From positions 248,001 through 312,000 of the forward strand of contig NZ_JAATIZ010000001.1 of the NCBI RefSeq assembly GCF_011927625.1: a stretch of 64,000 nucleotides of DNA, read 5' to 3'. The notes beneath the pieces are model-generated. The model was not told where the DNA came from, searched no databases, and saw nothing but the letters and a program-made list of their open reading frames with translations. Shown here piece after piece: positions 16,924-27,986 of the stretch (position 1 is the first letter of the stretch; each line of letters opens with the position of its first letter). The stretch comes from Paenalcaligenes hominis. GTDB taxonomy: Bacteria; Pseudomonadota; Gammaproteobacteria; Burkholderiales; Burkholderiaceae_B. Position numbers and translations under genes: made by a program.

Positions 16924-19377
16924 TTAAGGCTTTGAGGTGGGAAGAATCAGTACGGCATCGCTGATGCTAGTGGCCTGAATGGTTTTTGGGTCTGTGTGGA
17001 CGATTTTACATTCAAAGTTTTCATATAGGCTTAGTTGGTCATCATAGTGTGGGCTGCGTTTGCCGTTTCGGTCTATAAAGCCACTTTGTCCTGGTGGCAT
17101 GGCGTCACAAAACTCCACCTTATTTTCATAAAAGATGACGCGATCATTTTGTGTGCCACGATTTTGATAGCCTGTGAACTGAAACGTATTACCCAATGTG
17201 GTTTGGGGTGTGCCAGTAAAGTTTTTATCACTAAAACGGTGAACTGAGGTAGGAAGCTGCCACGAAGAGAAGTCAGAGCCTTGCTCGGCTTGTAAGCGTG
17301 CATAGGTATTAGCTAAAGCTTCACGCATCACTGCAGTGGAGTTTTTGTCTGCAAATAAAGCGTAGCGACTTGGATCCGGATTTTTCTCTAGATCTAAAGC
17401 GCGTAACAGGACCTTGGTACCCATACTCAAATTAATTGAACCGGGATTCATGCCTGTTTCTGAGGCAAAGCCGGTACTGGTGTACGCAGCTTGATGGGTG
17501 CTAGGGATAAGAGGCACAAGAGTTAACTTGTACATTTCCTCTAGCCAAGTGCGAAAAATCAGTCGTTCTGGTCCTTTGTTATGACTATTTATATTTCTTT
17601 CCACGCCATCCCATTGAATTAAGGCTTGGGCCATATCAAAGTAGGGAGCGGTTGCATCAATGCTGGCAACAGTCTGCTTTAGGTGTGAAGCAAAATAGCG
17701 CCAATTAACGTCAGCGTAAGAGGCAATACGGTTAAAATCCCAAATTTCCTCTAAGCTGAAGCGATCTTTTTTCTCGTACTGAACGTTGAGTTCGTTAACG
17801 CGATCGCCATACGACCAAAAATACGTATCTGTATTGGTCTTATCAGGAGCGGGACGATTGTTCCAGTTAGTTAAATAGCCTTGCGACGGATTGTAAGCTT
17901 TGGGAATAGCGTCAAAGCCCTGTATGCCTTCCCATTCCATCGTACCGTCACCTTTAGCGGGGATGCGTATGTCTTGGTGTGGTGGACGTTTTGGAAGATA
18001 ACCCGGAGACACATAACCAATATTGCCATTTGCATCAGCGTAATACCAGTTAATCGTGATGGCCATCTTTTCCGCTTGCTCTAGGTATTGTTCCCAGTTT
18101 TGTGCTTTAGCTACCCGCAACCAAGCCAAAAGCGACTGAACCTCGTAGCCATCCCAGCTTCTTTTTTTGCTGTAAGCGACATGATTTTCTTTGTCAAAAT
18201 GACTAATTAGTCCGTGCTGTGCACTCCAGACTGAAATAGTCTTATCTGCTTGATCGCGCACGCGAATGTGTTCTTTGCGTTCAGTTAAATCTACATAGCG
18301 CCCATTAAATAAATATTGGTGTGGCTGAGCAGGATTTAGTTGAAGCTGGTACATGTCCACCACGTCCTGAGGTCCTGCGGTAGAGCCCCAGGCAATTTTG
18401 CCATTAGTGCCAAATAAAATGATGGGATAGGCAAATGGGGTGTTTCCTACGACATCAAAGCCTGCGCCATGCAGACCAATACCATATGTGTAACTGGGGT
18501 TATACCAACCAAACTGAGGGCCATTAATCAACACCGTTGCGTTTTCAGTAACACGTTGGGGTTGGGTAATCCAAAGGTTACTCGCTTTGGGAGCAAAGTC
18601 TGGCCCGATGCCACCCCAGTGTTGCTGCTGGTGTGCATGGACTGCGGCAGTTAATTGCGTAGAGATTGGAGCAAGCTTGGGTTGGCTTACCTGGCTCAGC
18701 TCAGCCGTATGGCCTGTGGGTACGGTAGTGGGGGAGGCCGGATCATTAATCCAACGTAACTCATTAAAAATGCGCTGTGCTTTTTCCTTGCCATGCTGCT
18801 GCTCAAGGTCTTGTAGCAGGCTGAGAGCGCTCATTTCAAGGTTGATGTCAGAGAAACGATTAGCCATGGAGCCAACCCATATCATCACCACATCAAAGCT
18901 GCTTAATGGGGTGGGTTCAAAATCATAATCCACATACTCTTTTGGGAGTAACTCAGGATTTTGCTGTACTTTTTTTAGGTAAGCATTAAAGCCATCGGCA
19001 TAGCCCTGAAAAATAGCAGCGTCGTCTTTATTTAAAGCTGCAATTTGCTTATGAATAGAAGAGGGGTTGAAGTTCTTACGCACACTGATGTCGTAATTTA
19101 AATAGATATCGTTCTCTCCTGCACCCAAGACCTCAGCGGTAGTGCCTACAAAAGAGCGTCGTGCCATATCAATTTGAAAAAGACGGTCTTGGGCGACGGC
19201 ATACCCGTAACCATAGAAAAGACCATATTGATGATCAGCAAAAACATGAGGAATGCCATAGTGATCACGATGAATGGTCACTGTATTTGGAAGTTGAGCG
19301 TTAACTGGTTGAAATAGCGAACAAGCGAGTAGGCTGAAGCCTAATAGAGTTTTCTTAGGCCCAGAAAAATAGCGCAT
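16924..19377 (-). CDS. pac: Penicillin G acylase precursor (Ntn hydrolase), Alcaligenes faecalis type
   Basis: This is an 817-residue periplasmic acylase precursor with a signal peptide ending about residue 27 (FQPVNAQ). The alpha-chain segment (HRDHYGIPHVFADHQYGLFYGYGYAVAQDRLFQIDMARRS, split here over residues 34-73) closely matches penicillin G acylases. The spacer precedes the autocatalytic beta-chain Ser266 (APKA then SNLW). Counting from that Ser, Gln23 (NGPQFGW) and Ala69 (GSTA) fall exactly at the known oxyanion/active-site positions, and NWNNRP supplies the catalytic Asn. Two beta-chain cysteines (EFCDAMPP and NFECK) match the pair that forms a stabilising disulfide in the A. faecalis enzyme. 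The ATG at 19377 is preceded by AGGAGA; an upstream frame to 19452 is not needed. The reaction is hydrolysis of phenylacetyl amides; the natural substrate is unknown. Confidence 0.92.
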   Translation of the reverse strand: MRYFSGPKKTLLGFSLLACSLFQPVNAQLPNTVTIHRDHYGIPHVFADHQYGLFYGYGYAVAQDRLFQIDMARRSFVGTTAEVLGAGENDIYLNYDISVRKNFNPSSIHKQIAALNKDDAAIFQGYADGFNAYLKKVQQNPELLPKEYVDYDFEPTPLSSFDVVMIWVGSMANRFSDINLEMSALSLLQDLEQQHGKEKAQRIFNELRWINDPASPTTVPTGHTAELSQVSQPKLAPISTQLTAAVHAHQQQHWGGIGPDFAPKASNLWITQPQRVTENATVLINGPQFGWYNPSYTYGIGLHGAGFDVVGNTPFAYPIILFGTNGKIAWGSTAGPQDVVDMYQLQLNPAQPHQYLFNGRYVDLTERKEHIRVRDQADKTISVWSAQHGLISHFDKENHVAYSKKRSWDGYEVQSLLAWLRVAKAQNWEQYLEQAEKMAITINWYYADANGNIGYVSPGYLPKRPPHQDIRIPAKGDGTMEWEGIQGFDAIPKAYNPSQGYLTNWNNRPAPDKTNTDTYFWSYGDRVNELNVQYEKKDRFSLEEIWDFNRIASYADVNWRYFASHLKQTVASIDATAPYFDMAQALIQWDGVERNINSHNKGPERLIFRTWLEEMYKLTLVPLIPSTHQAAYTSTGFASETGMNPGSINLSMGTKVLLRALDLEKNPDPSRYALFADKNSTAVMREALANTYARLQAEQGSDFSSWQLPTSVHRFSDKNFTGTPQTTLGNTFQFTGYQNRGTQNDRVIFYENKVEFCDAMPPGQSGFIDRNGKRSPHYDDQLSLYENFECKIVHTDPKTIQATSISDAVLILPTSKP

Positions 19378-19514
19378 GTAAGAGTCTCCTGATTTGATAC
19401 ATATTATTAATGTTATAAAAATATCCTGATGTGAATTGCAGGATAGAGTCATAAGATAAAAGTAAACTCTTCACGCTTCAAGTAAGGGCTTTTACTAGGC
19501 TGCCGCAAATAAAA

Positions 19515-19546
19515 TAAAAAAACGCCCCGTTTGGGGCGTTTTTTTT
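19515..19546. terminator. Bidirectional terminator between valS and the acylase gene
   Basis: AACGCCCC and GGGGCGTT flank a 4-nt loop (19521-19540), with an A-run before and a T-run after. It ends valS on the minus strand and isolates the acylase gene, which therefore needs its own promoter in 19378-19514. Confidence 0.9.
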
Positions 19547-19562
19547 GCGTTGTTATATAAGT

Positions 19563-22418
19563 TTAAGCACGTAAACGCAGTAGTTGTTGCTCAATTTTCT
19601 CTAAGGTTTGTGTGAAACCTGCTAAACGATCACGCTCTTGTTGAACCACGGCAGCAGGGGCGCGCTCTACAAAGCTAGCGTTGGTTAGTTTGCCATTGGC
19701 TTTAGCGATTTCCGTTGTTAAACGATCGATTTCTTTGGTAAGACGCGCGGTTTCTGCCTCGATGTCGACTTCGACATGCAGCATGAGCTGGGTGGTGCCC
19801 ACGACTTGGACTGGTGCACCTAAATCAGGAAGCTGCGCATGAATTTCCACATCGGTAAGCTTGGCTAGCGCTTTTAAGTAAGGGGTGTGCTGCGCTAGCA
19901 TGGTTTCATCGCCTTGAGCCAAGAGTGGCGCACGTTCAGAGGGTGACAACCCCATTTCGCTACGTAAGGCGCGAATTGCATCAACTTGAGTTTTAAGCTC
20001 GTTCACTTGTTTTTCAGCCTGCTCGTTAAGCTCGGCTTCGATAAACTCGGGATAGGCTTGAACGCTGATGCTTTGTTCTTGATCTACCTGACGTTTCCCT
20101 GCAATTAAAGAAACTTTTTGCCAGAGCTCTTCGGTGATGTAAGGGATGATAGGGTGCGCTAAACGTAATAGCGTTTCAAGCACTTCAATTAGCGTGCGTT
20201 GCGTGCCTAGTCGTTGAGCAGGCGTGCCTTGTTGGATTTGGACTTTAGCCATTTCCAAGTACCAATCGCAGTACTCATCCCACACAAAATGATAGATAGC
20301 ATTGGCAATATTATCAAAGCGGTATTCCGCAAAGTTGCGTTCGACTAGCTGAATTAAGCGTTGTAATTGGCTACGGATCCAGAGGTCAACGGTAGAGTAT
20401 TCGGCGGCGGCTTCTGGCTGGGCAAACGGGAGGTCGGCCTCGGTATTCATTAAGACAAAGCGTGTGGCATTCCAAAGCTTGTTGTTGAAATTGCGATAGC
20501 CTTCGCACCGTTTCAAATCAAAGTTGATGTTGCGACCCAACGTGGCATAGGCGGCCATGGTGAAGCGCAGGGCATCCGTACCATAGGCGGGAACTCCATC
20601 GGGGTAATCTTTGCGGGTACGTTTAGCAATGCTGTCGGCTTGTTTGGGGTTCATCAGCCCAAAAGTGCGTTTCTGTACTAGGGTTTCCAAATCAATCCCG
20701 TCAATTAAGTCAACGGGGTCGATGGTATTACCGCGCGACTTGCTCATTTTCTTACCTTCCATGTCACACACTAAGCCGTGAACATAGACGGTGTTAAAGG
20801 GGACTTGGCCTGTCATGTGCATGCTCATCATGACCATGCGTGCTACCCAAAAGAAAATAATATCAAAGCCGGTAACCAGGATGCTAGATGGCAAGTATTT
20901 GGCTAAATCGGGTGTTTGCTCTGGCCAACCTAAGTCGGTAAAAGGCACCAATGCAGAAGAAAACCAAGTGTCCAGTACGTCTTCATCACGGCGTAGCTCG
21001 CCTGTAATACCTTGGGCCTTGGCTTTTTCTTGGGCTTCGGCTTCGTTGCGCGCCACGATGATGGTGCCGTCTTCGGCGTACCATGCCGGAATTTGATGCC
21101 CCCACCAGAGCTGACGCGAAATACACCAGTCTTGAATATTGTTTAACCACTGGTTGTAGGTGGTGTTCCAGTTTTCAGGAACAAATTTAACTTGTCCATT
21201 GGCCACGACCTCGAGAGCGACATCGGTGATGCTTTTACCTGGGTTCATGGCGCCTTCAGGGGCAGGTTTGCTCATGGCCACAAACCATTGATCGGTAAGC
21301 ATGGGCTCGATGACGGTGTTGGTGCGGTCGCCGCGTGGAACCATTAGTGTGTGTGGTTTAACCGCCTGCAAAGCCCCCATGGCTTCGAGGTCTTCTACGA
21401 TGCGTTTGCGCGCCTCAAAACGGTCCATACCTTGATATTTTTCAGGTGCGTTCTCGTTGATTTTTGCATCCAGGCTAAGAATGCTGATTTTTTCTAACCC
21501 ATGGCGTTCACCCACGGCATAGTCGTTGAAGTCATGCGCTGGGGTAACTTTGACCACCCCTGTGCCAAAGTCTTTGTCTACGTAATCATCAGCAATAATG
21601 GGGATCTCACGGCCCACTAAAGGCAGAATAACACTTTGCCCAATCAGGTGTTGGTAGCGTTCGTCCTCGGGGTGTACCATTAAGGCCACATCGCCTAGCA
21701 TAGTTTCTGGACGTGTAGTGGCAACCACTAAATGGGTTAACTCGCCAGTGGGTTCAGTTAAAGCGTAGCGAATCTCCCACAAATGACCTTGCTCTTCGGT
21801 GCTCTCTACCTCAAGATCTGATACGGCTGTGCCTAAAACGGGATCCCAGTTCACCAAGCGTTTACCGCGATAGATAAGGCCTTGTTCATACAAACGCACA
21901 AAGGTTTCAGCGACGCCGCGAGTCAGGTTTTCATCCATGGTGAAGTATTCGCGATCCCAGTCACATGACGACCCAAGACGACGAATTTGCTGGGTAATGG
22001 CACTGCCGGATTGTTCTTTCCATTCCCATACTTTTTCTACAAAGCGTTCGCGTCCTAAATCGTGGCGCGAAATATTTTGTTGATCCAGTTGGCGCTCTAC
22101 AATGATTTGGGTGGCAATACCCGCGTGGTCGGTACCAGGAATAAACGCTGTGTCAAAGCCTTTCATGCGATGGTAGCGCGTTAAACCGTCCATGATGGTT
22201 TGGTTAAAAGCGTGGCCCATATGCAAGGTGCCAGTGACATTCGGTGGGGGGCATTGAATCACAAAAGCAGGGCTAGAGCCGTCAGCAGTAGGCACATGCT
22301 GCCCACTACGAAATAAACCGGCTTGTTCCCATTGGGCATAACGCTGACTTTCAATGTCTTTGGGTTCAAAGCTTTTGGCGAGCTGATCAAGTAGAGAGGT
22401 ATTGGAAGAGTTGGTCAT
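19563..22418 (-). CDS. valS: Valyl-tRNA synthetase
   Basis: This 951-residue class I synthetase has the HIGH-like motif [10 protein letters not shown] (about residue 60), the KMSKSRGN motif, a CP1 editing domain between them ([12 protein letters not shown]) and a C-terminal coiled coil ([20 protein letters not shown]). It charges tRNA-Val and edits mis-activated Thr. It is divergent from ndk across a 240-bp gap. A G-rich/C-rich hairpin lies in its leader at about 22443-22458. Confidence 0.98.
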   Translation of the reverse strand: MTNSSNTSLLDQLAKSFEPKDIESQRYAQWEQAGLFRSGQHVPTADGSSPAFVIQCPPPNVTGTLHMGHAFNQTIMDGLTRYHRMKGFDTAFIPGTDHAGIATQIIVERQLDQQNISRHDLGRERFVEKVWEWKEQSGSAITQQIRRLGSSCDWDREYFTMDENLTRGVAETFVRLYEQGLIYRGKRLVNWDPVLGTAVSDLEVESTEEQGHLWEIRYALTEPTGELTHLVVATTRPETMLGDVALMVHPEDERYQHLIGQSVILPLVGREIPIIADDYVDKDFGTGVVKVTPAHDFNDYAVGERHGLEKISILSLDAKINENAPEKYQGMDRFEARKRIVEDLEAMGALQAVKPHTLMVPRGDRTNTVIEPMLTDQWFVAMSKPAPEGAMNPGKSITDVALEVVANGQVKFVPENWNTTYNQWLNNIQDWCISRQLWWGHQIPAWYAEDGTIIVARNEAEAQEKAKAQGITGELRRDEDVLDTWFSSALVPFTDLGWPEQTPDLAKYLPSSILVTGFDIIFFWVARMVMMSMHMTGQVPFNTVYVHGLVCDMEGKKMSKSRGNTIDPVDLIDGIDLETLVQKRTFGLMNPKQADSIAKRTRKDYPDGVPAYGTDALRFTMAAYATLGRNINFDLKRCEGYRNFNNKLWNATRFVLMNTEADLPFAQPEAAAEYSTVDLWIRSQLQRLIQLVERNFAEYRFDNIANAIYHFVWDEYCDWYLEMAKVQIQQGTPAQRLGTQRTLIEVLETLLRLAHPIIPYITEELWQKVSLIAGKRQVDQEQSISVQAYPEFIEAELNEQAEKQVNELKTQVDAIRALRSEMGLSPSERAPLLAQGDETMLAQHTPYLKALAKLTDVEIHAQLPDLGAPVQVVGTTQLMLHVEVDIEAETARLTKEIDRLTTEIAKANGKLTNASFVERAPAAVVQQERDRLAGFTQTLEKIEQQLLRLRA

Positions 22419-22658
22419 TATGTTGCGAGTTAAGGCAGGATCTGGGGGGCTACCCCCAAAAAGCCGCTATTAAAAAAATATAAGTCTAAAAGCGGTATTT
22501 TAAGATGCAGCATGAGGCTGTGGGCATGTTAAAATACTTCGCTATCTTAAAAACATCAAAAGTGATTGTTTTTTTTGATAAAAACAACATTTTCTTTGTC
22601 ATTGTCGTCTTTGTCTATGCAGGCACGACATCTATTTTTGTTTATACTGGGATTTTAC

Positions 22659-23084
22659 ATGGCTATTGAACGTACCCTATCTATTATTAAGCCTGATGCT
22701 GTTGCTAAAAACGCAATCGGTCAAATCATTGCTCGCTTTGAGGCTGCTGGCCTAAAGATCGTAGCAGGTCGTTTAGTCCAACTATCACGCGCCGAAGCCG
22801 AAGGCTTTTACGCTGTACATAAAGAGCGTCCTTTCTTTAATGATCTCGTTGAGTTCATGATTTCTGGTCCTGTATTTGTTCAGGTCCTCGAAGGCGATAA
22901 CGCTATTGCTAAAAACCGCGAGCTTATGGGTGCTACTAACCCCAAAGAAGCCGCTGCCGGTACGATTCGCGCTGATTTCGCTGACAGCATTGATGCTAAC
23001 GCCGTTCATGGCTCTGATGCGCCTGAAACAGCAGCTGTTGAAATTGCGTATTTCTTTGCTGAAACAGAAGTTCACAGCCGCTAA
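22659..23084 (+). CDS. ndk: Nucleoside diphosphate kinase
   Basis: The 141-residue enzyme has the family start [15 protein letters not shown]. It balances NTP and dNTP pools by gamma-phosphate transfer through a phospho-His; the active-site segment here reads [22 protein letters not shown] 22659 is chosen to match this; the longer frame from 22566 adds a spurious hydrophobic leader. It starts the run of + strand genes and is followed by rlmN after 32 bases. Confidence 0.98.
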   Translation: MAIERTLSIIKPDAVAKNAIGQIIARFEAAGLKIVAGRLVQLSRAEAEGFYAVHKERPFFNDLVEFMISGPVFVQVLEGDNAIAKNRELMGATNPKEAAAGTIRADFADSIDANAVHGSDAPETAAVEIAYFFAETEVHSR

Positions 23085-23116
23085 TTGTTAATTGCTCCAC
23101 CGCACGTCAAATCATT

Positions 23117-24268
23117 ATGTCAGAAACTCGTATGAATATCATGGGTCACACGCCCGAACAGTTAGCCGAACTGGTCGCCCAATGGGGCAATAAACCATTT
23201 CGGGCTAAACAATTGCAACGTTGGATTCACCAGCGCGGCATTCGCGACTTTGAGCAAATGACAGATTTGGCGCGCGTGTTTCGCGAGCAGTTGGCAGAGC
23301 ACTGCTCAATTTGCACTCCCGAGGTCCAAGTTGAGCAACGCTCTGCGGATGGCACACGCAAATGGCTCTTTGATGTAGGCCAAAATAACTCTGTCGAGGC
23401 GGTCTATATCCCCGAAGACGACCGTGGCACATTATGTATTTCCAGCCAGGCCGGTTGTACCGTAGCTTGCCCGTTTTGTTCTACGGGCTATCAAGGCTTT
23501 AACCGCAATCTCAGTGCGGCCGAAATCATTGGTCAACTGTGGTTTGCACGCGATCAACTGCGCCAAAACCCCGAGCAGGCGCGAGTTGGCTCAAACCCTC
23601 AGCCCGTAGTCGACGATCGCTATATTTCGAATGTGGTCTTTATGGGCATGGGCGAGCCATTATTAAATTACGACCAAGTGCTCATCGCCTTGCAGCTGAT
23701 GCTTGACGATAACGCGTATGGTTTGTCACGTCGCCGTGTTACGGTGTCCACGTCGGGCGTAGTCCCCATGATGGATCGTTTGGCTAAAGATTGCCCGGTA
23801 GCGTTAGCCGTGTCTTTACATGCGCCGAATGACGCCTTACGCGACAAGCTCGTGCCTTTAAATCGTAAGCACCCCTTGCGCGAGCTCATTGCATCGTGTA
23901 ATAACTACTTGCAGTACGCACCGCGTGATTTCATTACCTTCGAATACATTATGCTTGATGGCATCAATGATCAACCCGAGCACGCACAGCAGTTGCTAGC
24001 TATTGCTAAACAAGTCCGTTGTAAATTCAATTTAATTCCTTTTAATCCGTTCCCTCAATCTGGTCTTAAACGTTCGCCAGCTGCCACGGTACGAGACTTC
24101 GCTCAACGTTTACAAGAGGGTGGGGTCGTCACCACGGTGCGCAAAACTCGAGGTGATGACATTGATGCGGCATGTGGTCAATTAGCGGGCGATATTCGTG
24201 ATCGCACTCGAATTCGCGAACGCTTGCCTAACCAAGGAACGATTCTAATTAAACCGGAGCGAGCATGA
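23117..24268 (+). CDS. rlmN: Dual-specificity 23S rRNA/tRNA (adenine-C2)-methyltransferase RlmN
   Basis: This is a 383-residue radical SAM enzyme. The cluster-binding C-x3-C-x2-C motif reads CTVACPFC and is followed by [11 protein letters not shown]. The [11 protein letters not shown] motif and the C-terminal CGQL cysteine that carries the methyl intermediate are present. It makes m2A2503 in 23S rRNA and m2A37 in tRNA. Its stop overlaps the next start as ATGA. Confidence 0.98.
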   Translation: MSETRMNIMGHTPEQLAELVAQWGNKPFRAKQLQRWIHQRGIRDFEQMTDLARVFREQLAEHCSICTPEVQVEQRSADGTRKWLFDVGQNNSVEAVYIPEDDRGTLCISSQAGCTVACPFCSTGYQGFNRNLSAAEIIGQLWFARDQLRQNPEQARVGSNPQPVVDDRYISNVVFMGMGEPLLNYDQVLIALQLMLDDNAYGLSRRRVTVSTSGVVPMMDRLAKDCPVALAVSLHAPNDALRDKLVPLNRKHPLRELIASCNNYLQYAPRDFITFEYIMLDGINDQPEHAQQLLAIAKQVRCKFNLIPFNPFPQSGLKRSPAATVRDFAQRLQEGGVVTTVRKTRGDDIDAACGQLAGDIRDRTRIRERLPNQGTILIKPERA

Positions 24269-24747
24269 GTTCTCCCACCTCTAGTGCAGCGCTAGAGACT
24301 CCCTCACAAACCTTGGGGCAGGCATTATTCGAGTTGCGTCAATTGCAGCAGTTAAGTCTCGCCGAGGTATCAACTCAAACCAAATACTCCATTCCTCAAC
24401 TCGAGGCCCTAGAGCAAGACGATTGGGAGGCATTACCTAGTGGTGTGCCTTTGCGCTGGATGGTTAAAAGCTATGCGCGAGTCTTAAATACCGATGCCGA
24501 CGCATTGTTAGCTTTGTTAGGGCCGCAACAAGGACAAGCCCCTAAGGTGTTGCACACAGATAGACGACAAGGCGCTGACTGGGGTAGCAATGACAGGCCG
24601 TTATATTCAGATGCGGCACCGCGCTCATGGGGATGGTGGTTAGTTATTCTTATTCTCATTGTGGTTGCCGCGTTTTATGCCTTAAATCAGGGCTGGATCC
24701 CTGAAGACTGGCTGATCTTTGACTGGCTTAAAGAGTTTCGTTCATGA
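24265..24747 (+). CDS. rodZ: RodZ-like helix-turn-helix membrane protein (short form)
   Basis: This 160-residue protein has an N-terminal HTH_25 domain ([38 protein letters not shown]), a basic linker and one transmembrane helix at about residues 121-140. Only some 20 residues follow the membrane helix, so the long periplasmic beta-domain of E. coli RodZ is missing. RodZ anchors MreB in the rod-shape machinery. The position between rlmN and ispG is the conserved rodZ position. Both junctions are ATGA overlaps, implying tight coupling. Whether the short form still supports cell shape is unknown. Confidence 0.78.
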   Translation: MSSPTSSAALETPSQTLGQALFELRQLQQLSLAEVSTQTKYSIPQLEALEQDDWEALPSGVPLRWMVKSYARVLNTDADALLALLGPQQGQAPKVLHTDRRQGADWGSNDRPLYSDAAPRSWGWWLVILILIVVAAFYALNQGWIPEDWLIFDWLKEFRS

Positions 24748-26021
24748 TTGATTTATTTGAATTCACGCAGTCAGGTCGTTGCGCCTTGCCTGTAGGGGCT
24801 GCTGCCCCTAAATCCACACGTCAGGTGACGATTGGATGGAAGCACAATCACGTTAGGGTGGGCGGCGGCGCCCCCGTTGTTGTGCAATCCATGACCAATA
24901 CCGCCACCGAGGAAGCCATTGCGACGGCAGTCCAAGTCAAAGAGTTAGCGCTAGCTGGCTCAGAGCTGGTACGCATTACGGTAAATACACCGGCGGCAGC
25001 CAAAGAGGTGCCCGCCATACGTGAACAGCTGGATCGCATGAATATTCATGTGCCCTTAGTCGGTGACTTTCATTACAACGGCCACAAGCTCCTCACCGAT
25101 TACCCCGAGTGTGCGCAAGCCCTGTCTAAATACCGCATAAACCCAGGCAATATGGGGGGTGGGAAACGGCGTGATGATAACTTTGCGCAAATGATTGACG
25201 TAGCGTGCAAGTACGATAAGCCCGTGCGTATTGGGGTGAACTGGGGCAGTTTAGATCACGAGCTAATGGCGAAAATGATGGATCAAAACGCACAAATGGC
25301 CCAGCCGTGGGAAGCGCAAGCCGTGATGCGCGAGGCACTGGTGGTGTCCGCTATTTCAAACGCACAGCGTGCTGAACAGCTGGGCTTGGCAGGGGATAAA
25401 ATCATCTTGTCATGCAAAGTCAGCCATGTTCAAGACCTCATTACTGTCTATCAAGACTTATCTGCACGTTGTGATTATCCTCTGCATTTGGGTTTAACCG
25501 AAGCCGGCATGGGCAGCAAAGGGATTGTTGCCTCTACAGCTGCTTTATCGGTGTTGTTGCAACAAGGTATTGGCGATACCATTCGTATCTCATTAACGCC
25601 TGAGCCCGGTGGTGATAGACGGCAAGAGGTTGTTGTTGCCCAAGAAATCTTACAAACCATGGGGTTACGTGCCTTTACTCCTATGGTGGTGGCTTGCCCT
25701 GGTTGCGGCCGCACAAGCAGCACGGTATTCCAAGAGCTAGCCAATGACATTCAAGCCTACTTGCGCGATCAAATGCCCGTATGGAAGAATCAATACCCTG
25801 GCGTAGAAACCATGAACGTGGCGGTAATGGGCTGTGTAGTCAATGGCCCCGGTGAAAGTCGGCACGCCGATATTGGAATCAGCCTGCCTGGCACAGGCGA
25901 GACCCCCGCGGCTCCCGTGTATGTGGATGGGCAACGAGTCGTCACGCTAAAAGGTGATACGATTGCACAAGAGTTTCAGCAAATAGTATTGGATTACGTA
26001 CAAAAAAGGTACGCTCCTTAA
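24744..26021 (+). CDS. ispG: 4-hydroxy-3-methylbut-2-enyl diphosphate synthase (IspG)
   Basis: The 425-residue enzyme of the MEP isoprenoid pathway reduces MEcPP to HMBPP. The TIM barrel starts with [17 protein letters not shown]. The 4Fe-4S-binding C-terminal domain contains CPGCGRTSS and [17 protein letters not shown]. It includes the larger insert seen in proteobacterial members. Confidence 0.97.
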   Translation: MIDLFEFTQSGRCALPVGAAAPKSTRQVTIGWKHNHVRVGGGAPVVVQSMTNTATEEAIATAVQVKELALAGSELVRITVNTPAAAKEVPAIREQLDRMNIHVPLVGDFHYNGHKLLTDYPECAQALSKYRINPGNMGGGKRRDDNFAQMIDVACKYDKPVRIGVNWGSLDHELMAKMMDQNAQMAQPWEAQAVMREALVVSAISNAQRAEQLGLAGDKIILSCKVSHVQDLITVYQDLSARCDYPLHLGLTEAGMGSKGIVASTAALSVLLQQGIGDTIRISLTPEPGGDRRQEVVVAQEILQTMGLRAFTPMVVACPGCGRTSSTVFQELANDIQAYLRDQMPVWKNQYPGVETMNVAVMGCVVNGPGESRHADIGISLPGTGETPAAPVYVDGQRVVTLKGDTIAQEFQQIVLDYVQKRYAP

Positions 26022-26057
26022 TTATAAAATAGGCCTTGGCGCCTACGGAAAGGATTT

Positions 26058-27341
26058 ATGTCGAAGTCTGTACAAAAACTTCGTGGCCTAACCGGCATGA
26101 AGGATATACTCCCCGGTGAAAGTGCCCAATGGGAACAATTAGAACAAACCGTGCGCACGTGGTTAGCTAGCTATGGCTACCGCAATATGCGCACACCAGT
26201 GTTGGAGTTTACGCAGCTGTTTGCTCGCGGTATTGGTGAGGTCACCGATATTGTAGAAAAAGAAATGTATTCGTTTACGGATTCATTAAACGGTGACAAG
26301 CTTACGATGCGTCCAGAGTTCACGGCAGGTCTAGTGCGCGCCTCCATCGAGCACAATATGCTTTACGATAGACCGCATCGCATTTATTCGATTGGGCCTG
26401 TCTTTCGACACGAGCGTCCTCAACGTGGGCGTTATCGTCAATTTCATCAAATTGACGTTGAGGCATTAGGCTTTGCTGGGCCCGATGTGGATGCCGAACT
26501 CATTATTATGTTGGCACGCCTTTGGCGTATTTTGGGCCTGAACGATGTGCGTTTAGAGATAAACTCGCTGGGCCAATCCGACGAGCGTGCTGCACACCGC
26601 GATGCCTTAATTGCGTACCTAGAGCAACACAAAGACGTGTTAGACGAAGAAGCACAACGCCGCATGTACACCAATCCATTGCGAGTGTTGGACACAAAAA
26701 ATCCGTCCATGCAGGACATGGCTAATAACGCGCCCAAACTGTTTGATTACTTAGGCCCAGAGTCTCTGGCTCATTACGAGGCTGTTTGTGCTCGTTTAGA
26801 CGATGCGGGCATTGCTTATACCCTTAACCCACGTATGGTGCGCGGTTTAGACTATTACAATTTAACAGTATTTGAATGGGTCACTGATCGCCTCGGCGCG
26901 CAAGGTACTGTTTGTGGTGGTGGTCGGTATGATGGCTTGATCGAAGTGTTAGGCGGCAAACCGGCTCCAGCGGTGGGTTTTGCTATCGGCATGGAACGTT
27001 TGCTTGACTTGATCTCCCAAGACCAAGATCAGCTAGCTGTCCCAGAATGTCAGGTCTATGTCATTCATCAAGGCGACTCTGCCCAGCGTCAGGCTATGCG
27101 CTTGGCGGAACAGCTGCGTGATCAAGGCTTAACTACCATAGTGCATGCGGGCTCGTCTGGTTTTAAATCCCAATTTAAACGTGCCGATGCGAGCGGTGCG
27201 GTGGCGGCTGTCATCCTAGGCGAGTCAGAGCTCGAGCAGCAACACGCTAGTGTAAAATGGCTGCGCGCTGATGATACACAACAGCCTCAGGAAAGCATTG
27301 CATTTGATCAACTGGCCACCTACTTACACGCAAAGGTCTAA
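26058..27341 (+). CDS. hisS: Histidyl-tRNA synthetase
   Basis: This is a 427-residue class II synthetase. Motif 2 is [25 protein letters not shown] (given in two halves: [12 protein letters not shown] and [13 protein letters not shown]). The histidine-binding loops read [12 protein letters not shown] and GGGRYDGL. The anticodon-binding domain follows ([21 protein letters not shown]). A Shine-Dalgarno GGAAAGGA lies before ATG 26058. Confidence 0.98.
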   Translation: MSKSVQKLRGLTGMKDILPGESAQWEQLEQTVRTWLASYGYRNMRTPVLEFTQLFARGIGEVTDIVEKEMYSFTDSLNGDKLTMRPEFTAGLVRASIEHNMLYDRPHRIYSIGPVFRHERPQRGRYRQFHQIDVEALGFAGPDVDAELIIMLARLWRILGLNDVRLEINSLGQSDERAAHRDALIAYLEQHKDVLDEEAQRRMYTNPLRVLDTKNPSMQDMANNAPKLFDYLGPESLAHYEAVCARLDDAGIAYTLNPRMVRGLDYYNLTVFEWVTDRLGAQGTVCGGGRYDGLIEVLGGKPAPAVGFAIGMERLLDLISQDQDQLAVPECQVYVIHQGDSAQRQAMRLAEQLRDQGLTTIVHAGSSGFKSQFKRADASGAVAAVILGESELEQQHASVKWLRADDTQQPQESIAFDQLATYLHAKV

Positions 27342-27347
27342 TTCGTT

Positions 27348-27986
27348 ATGGCATATGATCTAGAAGAACAGGAAAAAATTGACGCGCTAAAAGATTGGTG
27401 GGATAAAAATGGCACGCGCGTCGTCATTATTGCTTTTTTGATTGCCGCCTCCATTTTAGGATGGCGAGGTTATCAATGGTACGAACAACATCAAGCCACT
27501 AAAGCCATGGGGTATTTCGAGGCGTTAGAAACAGCAGCATTGCAAAATGACGAACAGTCCAAGACGCGTTTGCTAGCAGCTAGCGATGCGTTACGCAAAG
27601 ACCATGCTAAATCCGCTTACACAAGCCGAGGTGTGTTGATTGCTGCTGAGTTCTTGCAAAAAGAGGGCGATTTGGATGCAGCTAAAGAGCAATTAACTTG
27701 GATTGCTACCCAATCACCCGAGCCCGCTATTGTGGGTGTGGCTCAATTACGTCTTGCTGGGGTGTTATTAGAGCAGCGCAGCTATGACGAGGCCTTGCAG
27801 CAATTGCAACAGCCCACAGCCGCTTACGAGGGGTTGTACGCAGATCGTCGTGGCGATGTGTATTTTGCTCAAGGTCAGCTTGAGCAAGCGCGCAAGGAAT
27901 GGGAGCGTGCGGTAAATGCCTTGGCTGATGTGGCCTATGTGCAAATCGTACAGTTAAAAATAGATGCGTTAAGCAAGGAAAAGTGA
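27348..27986 (+). CDS. YfgM-like tetratricopeptide ancillary SecYEG translocon/chaperone protein
   Basis: This 212-residue protein has a short cytoplasmic N-terminus, one transmembrane helix at about residues 25-42 (VVIIAFLIAASILGW) and a periplasmic TPR-like domain (RLAGVLLEQRSYDEALQQL). It lies between hisS and bamB, the conserved yfgM position. YfgM associates with the translocon and PpiD. The stop codon overlaps the bamB ATG (TGATG). Confidence 0.9.
   Translation: MAYDLEEQEKIDALKDWWDKNGTRVVIIAFLIAASILGWRGYQWYEQHQATKAMGYFEALETAALQNDEQSKTRLLAASDALRKDHAKSAYTSRGVLIAAEFLQKEGDLDAAKEQLTWIATQSPEPAIVGVAQLRLAGVLLEQRSYDEALQQLQQPTAAYEGLYADRRGDVYFAQGQLEQARKEWERAVNALADVAYVQIVQLKIDALSKEK

Noticed and set aside
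22443-22500. Leader hairpins of valS as a T-box or attenuator
   Set aside because: T-boxes are rare outside Gram-positive bacteria, no conserved T-box sequence is visible, and the larger hairpin has a 20+ nt AT loop; evidence is too weak.
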